DNA of 64,000 bases from Vibrio sp. D404a (GTDB lineage Bacteria; Pseudomonadota; Gammaproteobacteria; Enterobacterales; Vibrionaceae). The stretch lies in NCBI RefSeq assembly GCF_030248535.1, contig NZ_JAHGAJ010000024.1, positions 111,741 through 175,740 of the forward strand, read 5' to 3'. Below are positions 1-8,584 of this stretch, one piece after another. How positions within the stretch are numbered: position 1 is the stretch's first letter; each line of letters starts with the position of its first letter. Below the pieces are notes generated by a model that did no database searches, was not told the DNA's origin, and saw only the letters and a list, made by a program, of their open reading frames with translations. A program made the position numbers and the translations under genes.

Positions 1-72
1 TACCGTAATATCTTCACCACGTGGCGTGATCGCACTTAGGGTACCTACGGCTTCTACAATTCCTGTAAACAT
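1..72 (-). CDS. ribE: Riboflavin synthase alpha chain, 5' part only
   Basis: The reverse strand starts with ATG at 72 and reads MFTGIVEAVGTLSAI, the standard N-terminus of riboflavin synthase, then runs off the window edge after 24 codons. The enzyme dismutates two 6,7-dimethyl-8-ribityllumazine molecules to riboflavin in the cytoplasm. It lies 68 bases downstream of ribD on the same strand, so nrdR-ribD-ribE probably form one operon. Only the first lumazine-binding repeat begins here, so completeness cannot be judged. Confidence 0.9.
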   Translation of the reverse strand, partial: MFTGIVEAVGTLSAITPRGEDITV

Positions 73-140
73 TCTAAAACTCTTGTTCTTTCTGCTTTTT
101 CATCAAGCAGTTAAATTACTATAGATATAACTATCGCGGA

Positions 141-1256
141 TTAGGATTTCCATACTGGCTGGGCGACAATACGAATGTCAGGTCCTACCATACGTACATC
201 TTTGATCGTCAAATCGATCACGTCATCCATTGAGCTTAAGCCCAACGCACCCATTAAACCGCGGCCATCACTGCCCATTAGTTTAGGTGCTAAGTATAAG
301 ATTAGCTCGTCAACCAACTGATTCTCAATCAAACTCTTGGCTAATGTTGCCCCAGCTTCCACCCAAATATGGTCAATATGGTGCGCTGGGAGATCGTGAA
401 TTAACTGCTTAATATCCAGTTGACCTTCACCATTGAGTGGCACCTCTATCTCGGCTGCAGATTCCGCAACACGTAGGACTGGCGCTTCAGATTGATACAA
501 CTTGAGAGCTTGATTCGCAGTTTGAAGCAGTTTTGCTTGTCGATCGAGAATCACACGCGCAGGTTGGCGCAGCGCTGATTGAGGGTAGCAAGCTTTGATG
601 GCTTGAGGCAGTTCATCCCAACGTACATTGAGTGACGCGTTGTCTTCGATAACCGTTTGGCTGGTCGATAATACCGCTCCCGCTTTGGCGCGATAATGTT
701 GAACATCACGACGCGCGTGTGGCGAAGTGATCCACTGACTCTGTCCATTGCTCAATGCGGTTTGACCATCTAGGCTAGCGGCCATCTTCAATTGAACGAA
801 TGGCTGCCCCGTTTGCATACGCTTAATGAAGGCTGGGTTTAACGCCAATGCATCTTGCTCTAGCAGCCCAATCTGCACCTCAATACCCGCATCGCGAAGC
901 ATTTTGATACCACGACCTGCGACCTTAGGGTTTGGGTCTTCCATTGCACAAATCACTTTCGCAACCTGAGCCTTAATCAGCCCTTCAGCACAAGGAGGCG
1001 TGCGGCCGTAATGAGAACACGGCTCTAGTGTGACATAAGCAGTCGCGCCTTTGGCTTTGTCGCCAGCCATTCTCATGGCATGAACTTCCGCGTGGGCTTC
1101 GCCCGCTTTAGCATGGAAGCCTTCACCAACGATGTTGTCGCCATGAGCAATCACACAGCCGACATTAGGGTTAGGAGCAGTAGTATAGATGCCGCGCTTC
1201 GCCAATTGCATGGCACGCGACATCATTTGAAAATCTAAGGGAGTAAATTCTGACAT
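141..1256 (-). CDS. ribD: Bifunctional riboflavin deaminase/reductase RibD
   Basis: Catalyses two consecutive steps of riboflavin synthesis: deamination of the pyrimidine intermediate, then NADPH-dependent reduction of the ribosyl side chain. The N-terminal cytidine-deaminase-like domain shows the zinc site HAE at residues 55-57 and PCSHYGRTPPC at 79-89. The C-terminal half is a RibD_C reductase of the dihydrofolate reductase fold. The length of 371 residues is normal. Nine bases separate it from nrdR upstream, and ribE follows, so this is a conserved nrdR-rib arrangement. Confidence 0.96.
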   Translation of the reverse strand: MSEFTPLDFQMMSRAMQLAKRGIYTTAPNPNVGCVIAHGDNIVGEGFHAKAGEAHAEVHAMRMAGDKAKGATAYVTLEPCSHYGRTPPCAEGLIKAQVAKVICAMEDPNPKVAGRGIKMLRDAGIEVQIGLLEQDALALNPAFIKRMQTGQPFVQLKMAASLDGQTALSNGQSQWITSPHARRDVQHYRAKAGAVLSTSQTVIEDNASLNVRWDELPQAIKACYPQSALRQPARVILDRQAKLLQTANQALKLYQSEAPVLRVAESAAEIEVPLNGEGQLDIKQLIHDLPAHHIDHIWVEAGATLAKSLIENQLVDELILYLAPKLMGSDGRGLMGALGLSSMDDVIDLTIKDVRMVGPDIRIVAQPVWKS

Positions 1257-1265
1257 GTGTTGGGA

Positions 1266-1715
1266 TTAGTCCTCTAGCTTGGCAATCTCTTCGCCAAACT
1301 CTCGGATATCTTCGAAGCTACGGTACACAGAGGCAAAACGAATGTACGCGACTTTATCGAGCTCTTTCAGTTGGTCCATCACAAGGTTACCAATCATCTC
1401 GGTTGGTACCTCACGCTCGCCAGTTGCGCGCAGTTGAGATTTGATGGTACTGATCGCCAACTCAATGGCATCAGCGCTCACTGGGCGTTTTTCTAATGCA
1501 CGTTGCACACCACCGACCATTTTATCTTCGTTAAATGGTTCACGGTTGCCATTCGACTTGATCACTTTTGGCATAACAAGCTCAGCCGATTCGAATGTCG
1601 TAAAACGCTCACTGCATGCCAGGCATTGACGGCGACGACGAACTTGATGCCCGTCAGCTACTAGCCTTGAATCGATTACTTTCGTGTCGTTCTCTGAACA
1701 AAAAGGACAATGCAT
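1266..1715 (-). CDS. nrdR: Transcriptional repressor NrdR
   Basis: NrdR represses ribonucleotide reductase operons when dATP and ATP fill its regulatory domain. The 149-residue protein has the four-cysteine zinc ribbon (C3, C6, C31, C34, with RRRRQCLAC between) followed by an ATP-cone domain from about residue 49 to 139. The start has a strong ribosome binding site, GGAGGTGAT, just before ATG at 1715. It is the first gene of an operon with ribD and ribE, as in many gammaproteobacteria. No NrdR boxes were recognised in the window, so its targets lie elsewhere. Confidence 0.96.
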   Translation of the reverse strand: MHCPFCSENDTKVIDSRLVADGHQVRRRRQCLACSERFTTFESAELVMPKVIKSNGNREPFNEDKMVGGVQRALEKRPVSADAIELAISTIKSQLRATGEREVPTEMIGNLVMDQLKELDKVAYIRFASVYRSFEDIREFGEEIAKLED

Positions 1716-1771
1716 ATCACCTCCAAATAATTGATTGTCAGTGTAACGGAATTGCCAAACGTAAGGAAAGA

Positions 1772-1795
1772 AAAAGGGCCAATTAAGGCCCTTTT
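1772..1795 (-). terminator. Rho-independent terminator of proA
   Basis: Nine-base-pair stem AAAAGGGCC/GGCCCTTTT with a six-base loop. On the minus strand a T-rich tract follows. It lies 46 bases after the proA stop and before nrdR, so it separates proBA from the nrdR-rib operon. Confidence 0.8.
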
Positions 1796-1841
1796 ATGTG
1801 GTTATTCGTTGATTATGACGCACCAACGTTCACATTCATCC

Positions 1842-3092
1842 TTAGCTGCGAACCAAGTAGTTCGCTTTACCAACCCACTTGTAGCTGGTTAGCTCTTCAA
1901 GTCCCATAGGACCACGTGCATGCAGCTTTTGCGTTGATACCGCAACCTCTGCGCCCAGACCAAACTGAGCGCCATCAGTAAAGCGTGTAGATGCGTTCAC
2001 GTAAACCGCCGCAGAGCCTACTGAGTTAATAAAACGCTCAGAGCTTTCTAGGCTGTTGGTCATGATCGCATCTGAGTGGCTCGCGTTGTGAATGCGCATG
2101 TGATCGATGGCTTGCGCTACATCCGCTACCACTTTCACACCTAGCGTATAGCTTAGCCATTCCGTATCAAAATCATCTTCACCGGCATCACGCACATCTG
2201 CAAAATCCGCCAGTAGCGCTTTAGCACTTGAGTCTGCCACCAGCGTCACTTTTCCTGCAAGGCGTGTTTTAAGCTTGCCAAGGAACGCCTCAGCGACCGC
2301 CTCATGAACAAGCAGAGTATCTAGTGAGTTACATGCTGATGGACGCTGAACCTTTGAGTTCTCAACCACATTGACAGATTTCTCTAGATCCGCTGACTCG
2401 TCGACAAAGATATGGCTAATACCGAAGCCACCGATGATCACAGGGATGGTGCTGTTCTCTTTACACATTTTGTGTAGGCCTGCGCCACCACGTGGAATAA
2501 TCATGTCTACGTACTCATCTAGCTTAAGCAGTTGAGAAACAAGCTCACGATCTGGCTTTTCAATGTACTGAACTGAAGCTGCTGGTAGCTCTGCTTTTTC
2601 TAGCGCAGATTGGATAACTTTAACCAGCTCCATGTTTGAGAAAAACGTCTCTTTACCGCCACGCAGAATGCTTGCGTTACCGGTTTTAAGACACAGAGCT
2701 GCGATATCGATAGTCACGTTTGGACGTGCTTCGTAGATAACACCAACCACACCCAGTGGTACGCGACGGCGAGAAAGCGACATGCCGTTTTCTAGTACTT
2801 TGCTGTCGATTTCGCTACCGACAGGGTCATTTAGGCTGATGACGTTACGTACATCATTGGCGATGCCTGTTAAACGCTCTTCGTTTAGAAGTAGGCGGTC
2901 AAGCAGTGCTTCTGTTAAACCCGCTTCACGGCCCAATTCGATATCTTTTGCATTCGCTTCAAGGATAGTTGCTGCATTGGCTTCTAGCTCATCTGCAATG
3001 ATAGATAGCGCTTTGTTCTTCTGCGCTGTTGATGCTGTTGCTAGGTGAAAAGCAGCCTCTTTTGCTGCGATACCCATGTTAGTTAAATCCAC
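1842..3092 (-). CDS. proA: Gamma-glutamyl phosphate reductase ProA
   Basis: NADPH-dependent reduction of gamma-glutamyl phosphate to glutamate semialdehyde, the second step of proline synthesis, in the cytoplasm. The 416-residue protein is an aldehyde-dehydrogenase superfamily member with the catalytic cysteine in VQRPSACNSLDT (C254) and the segment EARPNVTIDIAALCLKTGN near residues 121-139. It lies 134 bases after proB on the same strand, a slightly longer gap than in enterobacteria. No promoter was identified in that gap, so cotranscription with proB is likely. Confidence 0.97.
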   Translation of the reverse strand: MDLTNMGIAAKEAAFHLATASTAQKNKALSIIADELEANAATILEANAKDIELGREAGLTEALLDRLLLNEERLTGIANDVRNVISLNDPVGSEIDSKVLENGMSLSRRRVPLGVVGVIYEARPNVTIDIAALCLKTGNASILRGGKETFFSNMELVKVIQSALEKAELPAASVQYIEKPDRELVSQLLKLDEYVDMIIPRGGAGLHKMCKENSTIPVIIGGFGISHIFVDESADLEKSVNVVENSKVQRPSACNSLDTLLVHEAVAEAFLGKLKTRLAGKVTLVADSSAKALLADFADVRDAGEDDFDTEWLSYTLGVKVVADVAQAIDHMRIHNASHSDAIMTNSLESSERFINSVGSAAVYVNASTRFTDGAQFGLGAEVAVSTQKLHARGPMGLEELTSYKWVGKANYLVRS

Positions 3093-3226
3093 GTTTAACT
3101 CTCCCTTAATTCTGTCTGTCTATCTGAAATTCTGGGTGCGCTATTTAATCAAATAGCCACCTTTAGTCGGCAGCTATTCATCGATATCTCATACTCAACG
3201 TATGCGCACTACACTTGGGTGGTCAG

Positions 3227-4366
3227 TTACTCTTGGATAACAACCATGTCATCACGGTGAATGACTTCCGAGCCGTAGTCATAGCCCAGGATTTCTCCAA
3301 TATCTTTACTGTGTTTGCCCGCAATCTTCGCCAAGTCTTGGCTTGAGTAGCTTGCGATGCCGCGAGCAATCACTTTACCTTTGTTGTTGGTCACTTGGGT
3401 GACTTCACCACGGGAAAACTCACCGCGTACTTGAATCACACCTTTTGCCAGTAGGCTGCTGCCTTTGGTGTTGACTGCGTTAACTGCACCATCATCGACT
3501 ACGATGTCGCCGGCAGAAGCTGGGCCCGCAAGAATCCAGCGTTTGCGGTTTTCTAATGCCTCTTCAAGTGGTAAGAAACGCGTGCCTTGTGGCTCTTCAC
3601 TCAATGAGTCAAATACAACGTTTTCTGCACTGCCTGCAGCGATGATTACCTCAATACCTGCACGGCGAGCAATATCCGCCGCTTGCAGCTTAGTCGCCAT
3701 ACCACCCGTGCCTAGCGTTGTACCACTGCCACCTGCGATTTTACGCAGAGTATCATCAATGGTCTTGACCTCTTTGATCAACTCGGCATTTGGGTCTTTG
3801 CGAGGATCTGCGGTAAAGAGGCCTTTTTGGTCCGTCAGAAGCAGCAGTTTATCCGCACCACACAGGATACCCACCAATGCCGATAGGTTGTCGTTATCAC
3901 CCACTTTAATTTCGTTGGTTGCAACGGCATCGTTCTCGTTCACGATAGGGATAATGTCGTTATCCACCAGCGCATTAATGGTATCACGTGCGTTTAAGAA
4001 GCGTTCACGGTCATCAAGATCAGCACGCGTCAATAGCATTTGACCAATCTTGATGCCGTAGATAGCAAACAAAGACTCCCACACTTGAATCAACTGGCTC
4101 TGCCCAACTGCGGCAAGAAGTTGCTTGCTTGCCATTGAGTTGGGTAGTGCGGGGTAACCAAGGTGCTCACGCCCAGCTGCGATTGCGCCAGACGAAACCA
4201 TAACCACAGAGTGGCCTTGTTTTTTAAGTTCTGCACACTGACGCACAAGCTCTACCATGTGAGCTCTGTCTAGCGCCAATGTACCACCAGTTAAGACACT
4301 GGTACCCAGTTTAACAACCACAGTCTTAGGCTGTGTTGCTGTCCCGCTTTGATGATTAGTTGTCAT
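3227..4366 (-). CDS. proB: Glutamate 5-kinase ProB
   Basis: ATP-dependent phosphorylation of glutamate, the first and proline-inhibited step of proline synthesis. The kinase domain begins VVVKLGTSVLTGG and contains VSSGAIAAGREHLGY. A PUA domain forms the C-terminal quarter. I place the start at ATG 4366 (379 residues). The reading frame extends upstream to a TTG at 4390, but those eight extra residues precede the usual N-terminus and no better ribosome binding site precedes the TTG. The site before the ATG is also weak (AAAGAC). Order proB-proA is conserved. Confidence 0.95.
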   Translation of the reverse strand: MTTNHQSGTATQPKTVVVKLGTSVLTGGTLALDRAHMVELVRQCAELKKQGHSVVMVSSGAIAAGREHLGYPALPNSMASKQLLAAVGQSQLIQVWESLFAIYGIKIGQMLLTRADLDDRERFLNARDTINALVDNDIIPIVNENDAVATNEIKVGDNDNLSALVGILCGADKLLLLTDQKGLFTADPRKDPNAELIKEVKTIDDTLRKIAGGSGTTLGTGGMATKLQAADIARRAGIEVIIAAGSAENVVFDSLSEEPQGTRFLPLEEALENRKRWILAGPASAGDIVVDDGAVNAVNTKGSSLLAKGVIQVRGEFSRGEVTQVTNNKGKVIARGIASYSSQDLAKIAGKHSKDIGEILGYDYGSEVIHRDDMVVIQE

Positions 4367-4435
4367 GAAGTCTTTATATGAATAAAACAAATAAGAGGTG
4401 ATGTTTTAGCAATCAAAACAGGAATTCACAAGTAG

Positions 4436-4460
4436 AAAAGGTGCGAAATCGCACCTTTTT
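4436..4460 (-). terminator. Rho-independent terminator of crl
   Basis: Stem AAAAGGTGCG/CGCACCTTTT with a four-base loop and a T run, placed 29 bases after the crl stop and before proB. It indicates that crl and proBA are separate transcripts. Confidence 0.8.
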
Positions 4461-4488
4461 ACTTTATAGAGAGGAGTAACCTTTAAAA

Positions 4489-4878
4489 TTAAACAAATTC
4501 GACAGAAGCTGCGTCTAGCTCAACCTCCAGTTCGAACTTAGTTTTCAGCTCCTCAGAGAGCTTTTGGTGAAACGCTTCTTGAGTACGAGTTACCTCAGAA
4601 ATGGCCTTCTTAGGGAGTTCTAGCTCGTCCCATTCCCCTTCAACGTTGTATTTGCCAATGTTGTATTTCGCGGTAAAGCCTTGTTCAGATTTTGCCAATT
4701 CTAGCCACCATCCCCAGAACTCACGCTCTTCGGGTGACTTCTTATCATTCACGCATACTGACAAGCAATCGAAGATATAGTGTCCGTCTTCAGATTGTGG
4801 CTCTCTCAGATATGGGCCAATAGCCTTTAAAACATTTAGCAAACGATAATGAGTTGGTTGTTGTGTCACTTCTGACAT
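4489..4878 (-). CDS. crl: Sigma factor-binding protein Crl
   Basis: Crl binds stationary-phase sigma factor RpoS and promotes its association with core RNA polymerase. The 129-residue protein has the family features YRLLNVLKAIGPYLRE near the N-terminus, the DCLSVCVNDKKSPEEREFWGWWLEL segment in the middle (W-rich sigma-contact region), and a C-terminal acidic tail. Length fits the family. Its neighbours frsA and gpt upstream and proBA downstream reproduce the enterobacterial order, in which phoE intervenes between crl and proB. phoE is absent here. Confidence 0.94.
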   Translation of the reverse strand: MSEVTQQPTHYRLLNVLKAIGPYLREPQSEDGHYIFDCLSVCVNDKKSPEEREFWGWWLELAKSEQGFTAKYNIGKYNVEGEWDELELPKKAISEVTRTQEAFHQKLSEELKTKFELEVELDAASVEFV

Positions 4879-5022
4879 ATTGAATCTCCGTTTTCAATGT
4901 TAAGAATGACGTTACTCAGACTGCAATACGTAAAAACGACGCAGTTGGGTTTTATAAATTTTCTCTGAGTATCAGGTACTTAATCTGTACACTTTTCATG
5001 CTTAACTAATTTTGGAGAAATG

Positions 5023-6276
5023 TCATCTAAATAATTCATCCTCAAGCCATTTTATCGCCAATTCGAGGGATTGCTCATAACCCTGTGTAATTGACTTGGA
5101 CTTAATTTTCTTCGCCTTGCCGTAATCGCTGTAAATAGCAACCAGTTGATTATCCGATGGCGGTGATACCGGATCCCCTTCCAATGCCAATGCCAAGATA
5201 GGCACACGCGTCTTACTGTTGGCCAGTAGCCCCTGAACTTTGAGTGACCAAGCCATCAGCTGCCCAGACAAGCTATTGATATCAACAGCACCTTTACCCA
5301 AACGAGAAGCGAGTACATCAAGGTGCATCTTCGGCATCTGCTTGAGCTTATTTGTATGGACAAATATGTCATGAATCGGTGCGCCTAATGCCACACAGGC
5401 TTTGATCTTCTGCTGTTCTAAGAAAGACAAGCGCACCATCGCATTGCCACCAAAGCGGAAACCAAACAGACCTACCTTATAGTGGTCAACCCAAGGAATA
5501 TTCGGCAATTCATTCAATACCGCTTGGTGTAGACATGAAGAGTCTTCGGTTAGCGGCCAATGAGAGCTGTGACCAATCGACGGCATATCCACAGTTAGCA
5601 TCGCAATGTTCTTTGGTGCAAGGTAGTCACGAAACAGACGCCACATATCCGTTTGCAGGCTATCAAGGCCAGCGCTCACAATCACCACCGGCTGAGGTTT
5701 CTCGGTACTCGATAGGTGCAGGTGCGCTTTGATCTTGCGATTTTGATACGGGATCTCAAGCTGCTTCACCACCAACTTCGTATGCTTGATCGCTTCCGCA
5801 TAAGCCGTGTTCGCCAACACCTGAGCCTGAGTCGCTAGGTTGTCGTTTTTAAGATGAGGGTAACCTGCAATGCTAAAACACAAAGAAGCAGAGAACAGCT
5901 CTTCAGCGACCTCTTCACCACTCTTATCATTAGCGCGGTTTTGGTGCTGCATACCTAGCTTGGTCCACTCGTACGCCCAGTTACCACCGCGATAACCCAT
6001 TACGGTGTCTAGCCACTCATCGGTGGTGCGAGAGTGTGTCGATGAGGCAATGCGTGATAACACTGCTTCCTGTTCGATTGGATTAACCCCCTGCCATACC
6101 CATTGCATGCGACGCAGGTTGCGATACCAAGAGCTGTCTTGCTCCTCACGCTTCTGATCGAGTAGGTCAATCGAGCTTGGCATATATTGCGTCAGCATCG
6201 AGGTCTCTTTCGCCTGTTTATGCTTAACGAATAGAGTTTCAGATAGGTTTTTACTGGTTTCTTCAGATAACGACAT
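5023..6276 (-). CDS. frsA: FrsA family alpha/beta-hydrolase-like protein (fermentation-respiration switch)
   Basis: FrsA interacts with the dephosphorylated glucose PTS protein IIAGlc and shifts cells toward fermentation. Its enzymatic activity (esterase versus pyruvate decarboxylase) has been disputed. The 417-residue protein matches the family from MLTQYMPSSIDLLDQK onward. The C-terminal alpha/beta-hydrolase domain has VIVSAGLDSLQTDMWRLFRD at about 199-217. The position of the usual nucleophile elbow reads GFRFG (272-276), with Arg where Ser would sit. I recall this sequence as normal for FrsA. It sits between gpt and crl as in E. coli. Confidence 0.93.
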   Translation of the reverse strand: MSLSEETSKNLSETLFVKHKQAKETSMLTQYMPSSIDLLDQKREEQDSSWYRNLRRMQWVWQGVNPIEQEAVLSRIASSTHSRTTDEWLDTVMGYRGGNWAYEWTKLGMQHQNRANDKSGEEVAEELFSASLCFSIAGYPHLKNDNLATQAQVLANTAYAEAIKHTKLVVKQLEIPYQNRKIKAHLHLSSTEKPQPVVIVSAGLDSLQTDMWRLFRDYLAPKNIAMLTVDMPSIGHSSHWPLTEDSSCLHQAVLNELPNIPWVDHYKVGLFGFRFGGNAMVRLSFLEQQKIKACVALGAPIHDIFVHTNKLKQMPKMHLDVLASRLGKGAVDINSLSGQLMAWSLKVQGLLANSKTRVPILALALEGDPVSPPSDNQLVAIYSDYGKAKKIKSKSITQGYEQSLELAIKWLEDELFR

Positions 6277-6319
6277 GGGGATTCTCAGTCGAGGATGATG
6301 CTTGTAATGATATAAAAAA

Positions 6320-6343
6320 AAATGACCCTATAAAGGGTCATTT
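6320..6343 (-). terminator. Rho-independent terminator of gpt
   Basis: Stem AAATGACCC/GGGTCATTT followed on the minus strand by nine T residues, 22 bases after the gpt stop codon. A strong canonical terminator. Confidence 0.88.
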
Positions 6344-6364
6344 CTCAAAAAACACAGATTATGC

Positions 6365-6829
6365 TTATTTTGACTTGCGATTTACCGGCTCAACGTAACC
6401 TAGGCTTAGGTCCCATGGCTGTTCAATCCATGTGTCTTGCGCGATATCAACAATGTAATCGTCTAGTAGTGCAGCGCCTGAAGGCTTAGCACATACTGCG
6501 ATCAGTTTTGCTTTCGGGTACATTTCACGAAGTTTACGTGCAGTGTCACCGCTGTCTACTAGGTCTTCAACGATTAGGAAACCTTCACCGTCACCCTCTG
6601 GCGCTTTTACAACCGTCATATCACGTTGGTGATCGTGGTCGTAGCTAGAAATACAAATTGTATCAACGTAGCGAATACCTAGCTCACGAGCCAAGATTGC
6701 GCCTGGTACTAAACCACCACGACTTACTGCCCAGATACCCTTCCACTGTTCTGCAGGCATTTGCTTAGCAGCCAGTTCACGGCAGTAAGATTGCATGTTG
6801 TCCCATGTGATGATGAATTTGTTACTCAT
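6365..6829 (-). CDS. gpt: Xanthine-guanine phosphoribosyltransferase
   Basis: Purine salvage enzyme that converts xanthine and guanine to XMP and GMP using PRPP. At 154 residues it is the expected size. The PRPP-binding signature VEDLVDSGDTA is at residues 87-97, and WAVSRGGLVPG (33-43) is typical of Gpt. It lies downstream of a purine permease gene on the same strand, so uptake and salvage are neighbours. A hairpin without a T tract lies between them, so partial readthrough is possible. Confidence 0.96.
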   Translation of the reverse strand: MSNKFIITWDNMQSYCRELAAKQMPAEQWKGIWAVSRGGLVPGAILARELGIRYVDTICISSYDHDHQRDMTVVKAPEGDGEGFLIVEDLVDSGDTARKLREMYPKAKLIAVCAKPSGAALLDDYIVDIAQDTWIEQPWDLSLGYVEPVNRKSK

Positions 6830-6861
6830 AGTAATTAAACCTAATAATTTGTCATGTTGTT

Positions 6862-6886
6862 AGAGGCCATAAGCGATATGGCCTCT
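6862..6886 (-). other. Intergenic hairpin between permease and gpt
   Basis: Ten-base-pair perfect stem AGAGGCCATA/TATGGCCTCT with a five-base loop, directly after the permease stop. No T tract follows on the minus strand, so it may protect the upstream mRNA or attenuate rather than terminate. Confidence 0.6.
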
Positions 6887-6894
6887 GCAAGCGA

Positions 6895-8184
6895 TTAAGC
6901 GAAGATGTACTTAAGGATAAAGATCACTGACATTACCCAAACGGCAACAGAAACGTCGCGACCTTTGCCACTTAGCAGCTTAATTGCAGCGTAAGCGATG
7001 AAACCTAGAGAGATACCCTCTGCAATAGAGTACGTCAACGGCATAAGCAGACATGTTACCACGACTGGTGCCGCTTCTGTAAGATCACGCCAATCAATGC
7101 CAACCAAGCCAGACATCATCAGAATTGCTACATAGAATAGCGCGCCCGATGTTGCGTAAGCTGGAATCATGCCCGCTAGAGGCGAGAAGAATAGAGCCAG
7201 AAGGAATAGAACGCCAACAACAACCGCTGTTAGACCAGTACGACCACCTTCAGCAACACCAGAAACACTCTCTACGTAAGAAGTTGTGTTCGATGTACCT
7301 AGAAGTGCACCGATAGATGTTGCTGTTGAGTCAGCAAGCAGCGCTTTGTTTAGACGAGGCAGTTTGCCGTCTTCTTTGATTAGGTTTGCTTTTGTAGCAA
7401 CACCCACTAGCGTACCTGCTGTGTCGAATAGGTCGACAAATAGGAAAGCAAATACCACAGAGATCATGCCGATTTCGAATACCGCAGAGAAATCAAGCTG
7501 CATGAAGGTTGGAGCTAGGCTTGGCGGTGTAGATACGATACCACCGTACTGAACATCACCAACAACAATCGCAATCGCAGTAATCGCGAGAATCGCGATC
7601 ATTACTGCACCTTTCACACCACGGTGAACCAGTGCAACCGTTAGGAAGAAACCAAGCGCGCCTAGGATAGGGCCAATCGCCGTGATGTCGCCCAGTGATA
7701 CTTTCGTTGCTGGGTTAGAAACCACGATACCCGCGTTGCTCAGTGCAATGAACGCTAGGAAAAGACCGATACCCGCAGAGATACCCACACGCAGTGACAT
7801 AGGAATCGAGTTAATGATCCATTCGCGGACTTTAAAAATGCTTAAGAAAATGAAGATAACGCCCGACACGAATACCGCAGCCAAAGCGACTTGCCACGTG
7901 TAGCCCATACCCATAACCACCGCGTAGGTGAAGAATGCGTTTAAGCCCATACCCGGAGCTTGAGCAATTGGGTAGTTTGCTACAAAGCCCATGATGAAAC
8001 AGCCAATAGCCGCAGCTAGACAGGTTGCTACAAATACAGCGCCATGGTCCATACCCGCATCAGCTAGGATCATTGGGTTTACAAAAATGATGTAAGCCAT
8101 GGTTAGGAAGGTCGTTAGACCAGCGATGATTTCAGTGCGCACATTGGTGCCGTTTTCACTGAGTTTGAATAGCTTTTCGAACAT
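6895..8184 (-). CDS. AzgA-type (NCS2) purine permease
   Basis: Inner-membrane proton-coupled purine base importer. The 429-residue, very hydrophobic protein starts MFEKLFKLSENGTNVRTEII and has about a dozen membrane segments. The substrate motif region APGMGLNAFFTYAVV lies near residues 75-89, and SYVESVSGVAEGGRTGLTAV is typical of the adenine/hypoxanthine/guanine (AzgA, AdeP/GhxP) branch. The exact base cannot be read from sequence. It is followed by gpt. A PurR-like box 23 bases before the start suggests purine repression. No purine riboswitch was seen in the leader. Confidence 0.9.
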   Translation of the reverse strand: MFEKLFKLSENGTNVRTEIIAGLTTFLTMAYIIFVNPMILADAGMDHGAVFVATCLAAAIGCFIMGFVANYPIAQAPGMGLNAFFTYAVVMGMGYTWQVALAAVFVSGVIFIFLSIFKVREWIINSIPMSLRVGISAGIGLFLAFIALSNAGIVVSNPATKVSLGDITAIGPILGALGFFLTVALVHRGVKGAVMIAILAITAIAIVVGDVQYGGIVSTPPSLAPTFMQLDFSAVFEIGMISVVFAFLFVDLFDTAGTLVGVATKANLIKEDGKLPRLNKALLADSTATSIGALLGTSNTTSYVESVSGVAEGGRTGLTAVVVGVLFLLALFFSPLAGMIPAYATSGALFYVAILMMSGLVGIDWRDLTEAAPVVVTCLLMPLTYSIAEGISLGFIAYAAIKLLSGKGRDVSVAVWVMSVIFILKYIFA

Positions 8185-8206
8185 TATCGAATCCTATAAG
8201 GGTAAA

Positions 8207-8222
8207 AAGTAAACGGTTGCGT
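8207..8222 (-). promoter_or_regulatory. PurR-like operator before the purine permease
   Basis: On the minus strand the 16 bases read ACGCAACCGTTTACTT, 13 of 16 identical to the PurR palindrome ACGCAAACGTTTGCGT. It lies just downstream of a TATAAT promoter element and upstream of the permease start, a repressing position. PurR regulation of purine transporters is established in gammaproteobacteria. Its use here is inference. Confidence 0.65.
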
Positions 8223-8231
8223 AATCGATTG

Positions 8232-8267
8232 GCTCAGGATTATAAAGTCATCAAATAACAAATTCCA
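8232..8267 (-). promoter_or_regulatory. Candidate promoter of the purine permease
   Basis: A perfect -10 element TATAAT lies at 8239-8244 on the minus strand, with a weak -35 (TGGAAT, 8262-8267) at 17 bases. Predicted transcription start is near 8232, so the PurR-like box falls at about +10 to +25. Confidence 0.5.
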
Positions 8268-8552
8268 GATAGAATTAAGACTCTAATCAATATTAATAGA
8301 GAGAATGTATGAAACAGGGCGATTAAAAAGCCCTCTATGGAAATGGCAAGTGCTTTAAAAACAGTGGCTTAAAATACTGAGAAAATCAGAATCTAAGTGG
8401 TGTTTTTTTCTACCATGTAAAAAAGTTACAAACACAAGTTTGCATGGAGCGTACGATAAAAGTCATAAAAGCAGCCTTCTTTTCAACAGATCTGGTAATA
8501 ACAGCAGTTCTAGAAAGTTGAAGTATAAAAAATCACCAATATTTATCGACAG

Positions 8553-8584
8553 ATAAAAAAAACGCCACTCAAATTTGAGTGGCG
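8553..8584 (-). terminator. Strong terminator of the VcdRP-like small transcript
   Basis: Perfect 11-base-pair stem CGCCACTCAAA/TTTGAGTGGCG followed on the minus strand by eight T residues. It ends the small transcription unit that starts near 8860 and insulates it from the permease. Confidence 0.88.

Noticed and set aside
3465..4043. 192-codon plus-strand reading frame
   Set aside because: Lies entirely antisense to proB, has low-complexity Ser-rich translation and no family resemblance.
8309..8362. Small plus-strand ORF with ATG at 8306-8311 region
   Set aside because: No convincing ribosome site or conservation evidence; lies in the permease promoter leader.
8185..8553. Purine riboswitch in the permease leader
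   Set aside because: No three-way junction core or the conserved loop sequences of purine riboswitches; a PurR box and TATAAT promoter explain regulation better.
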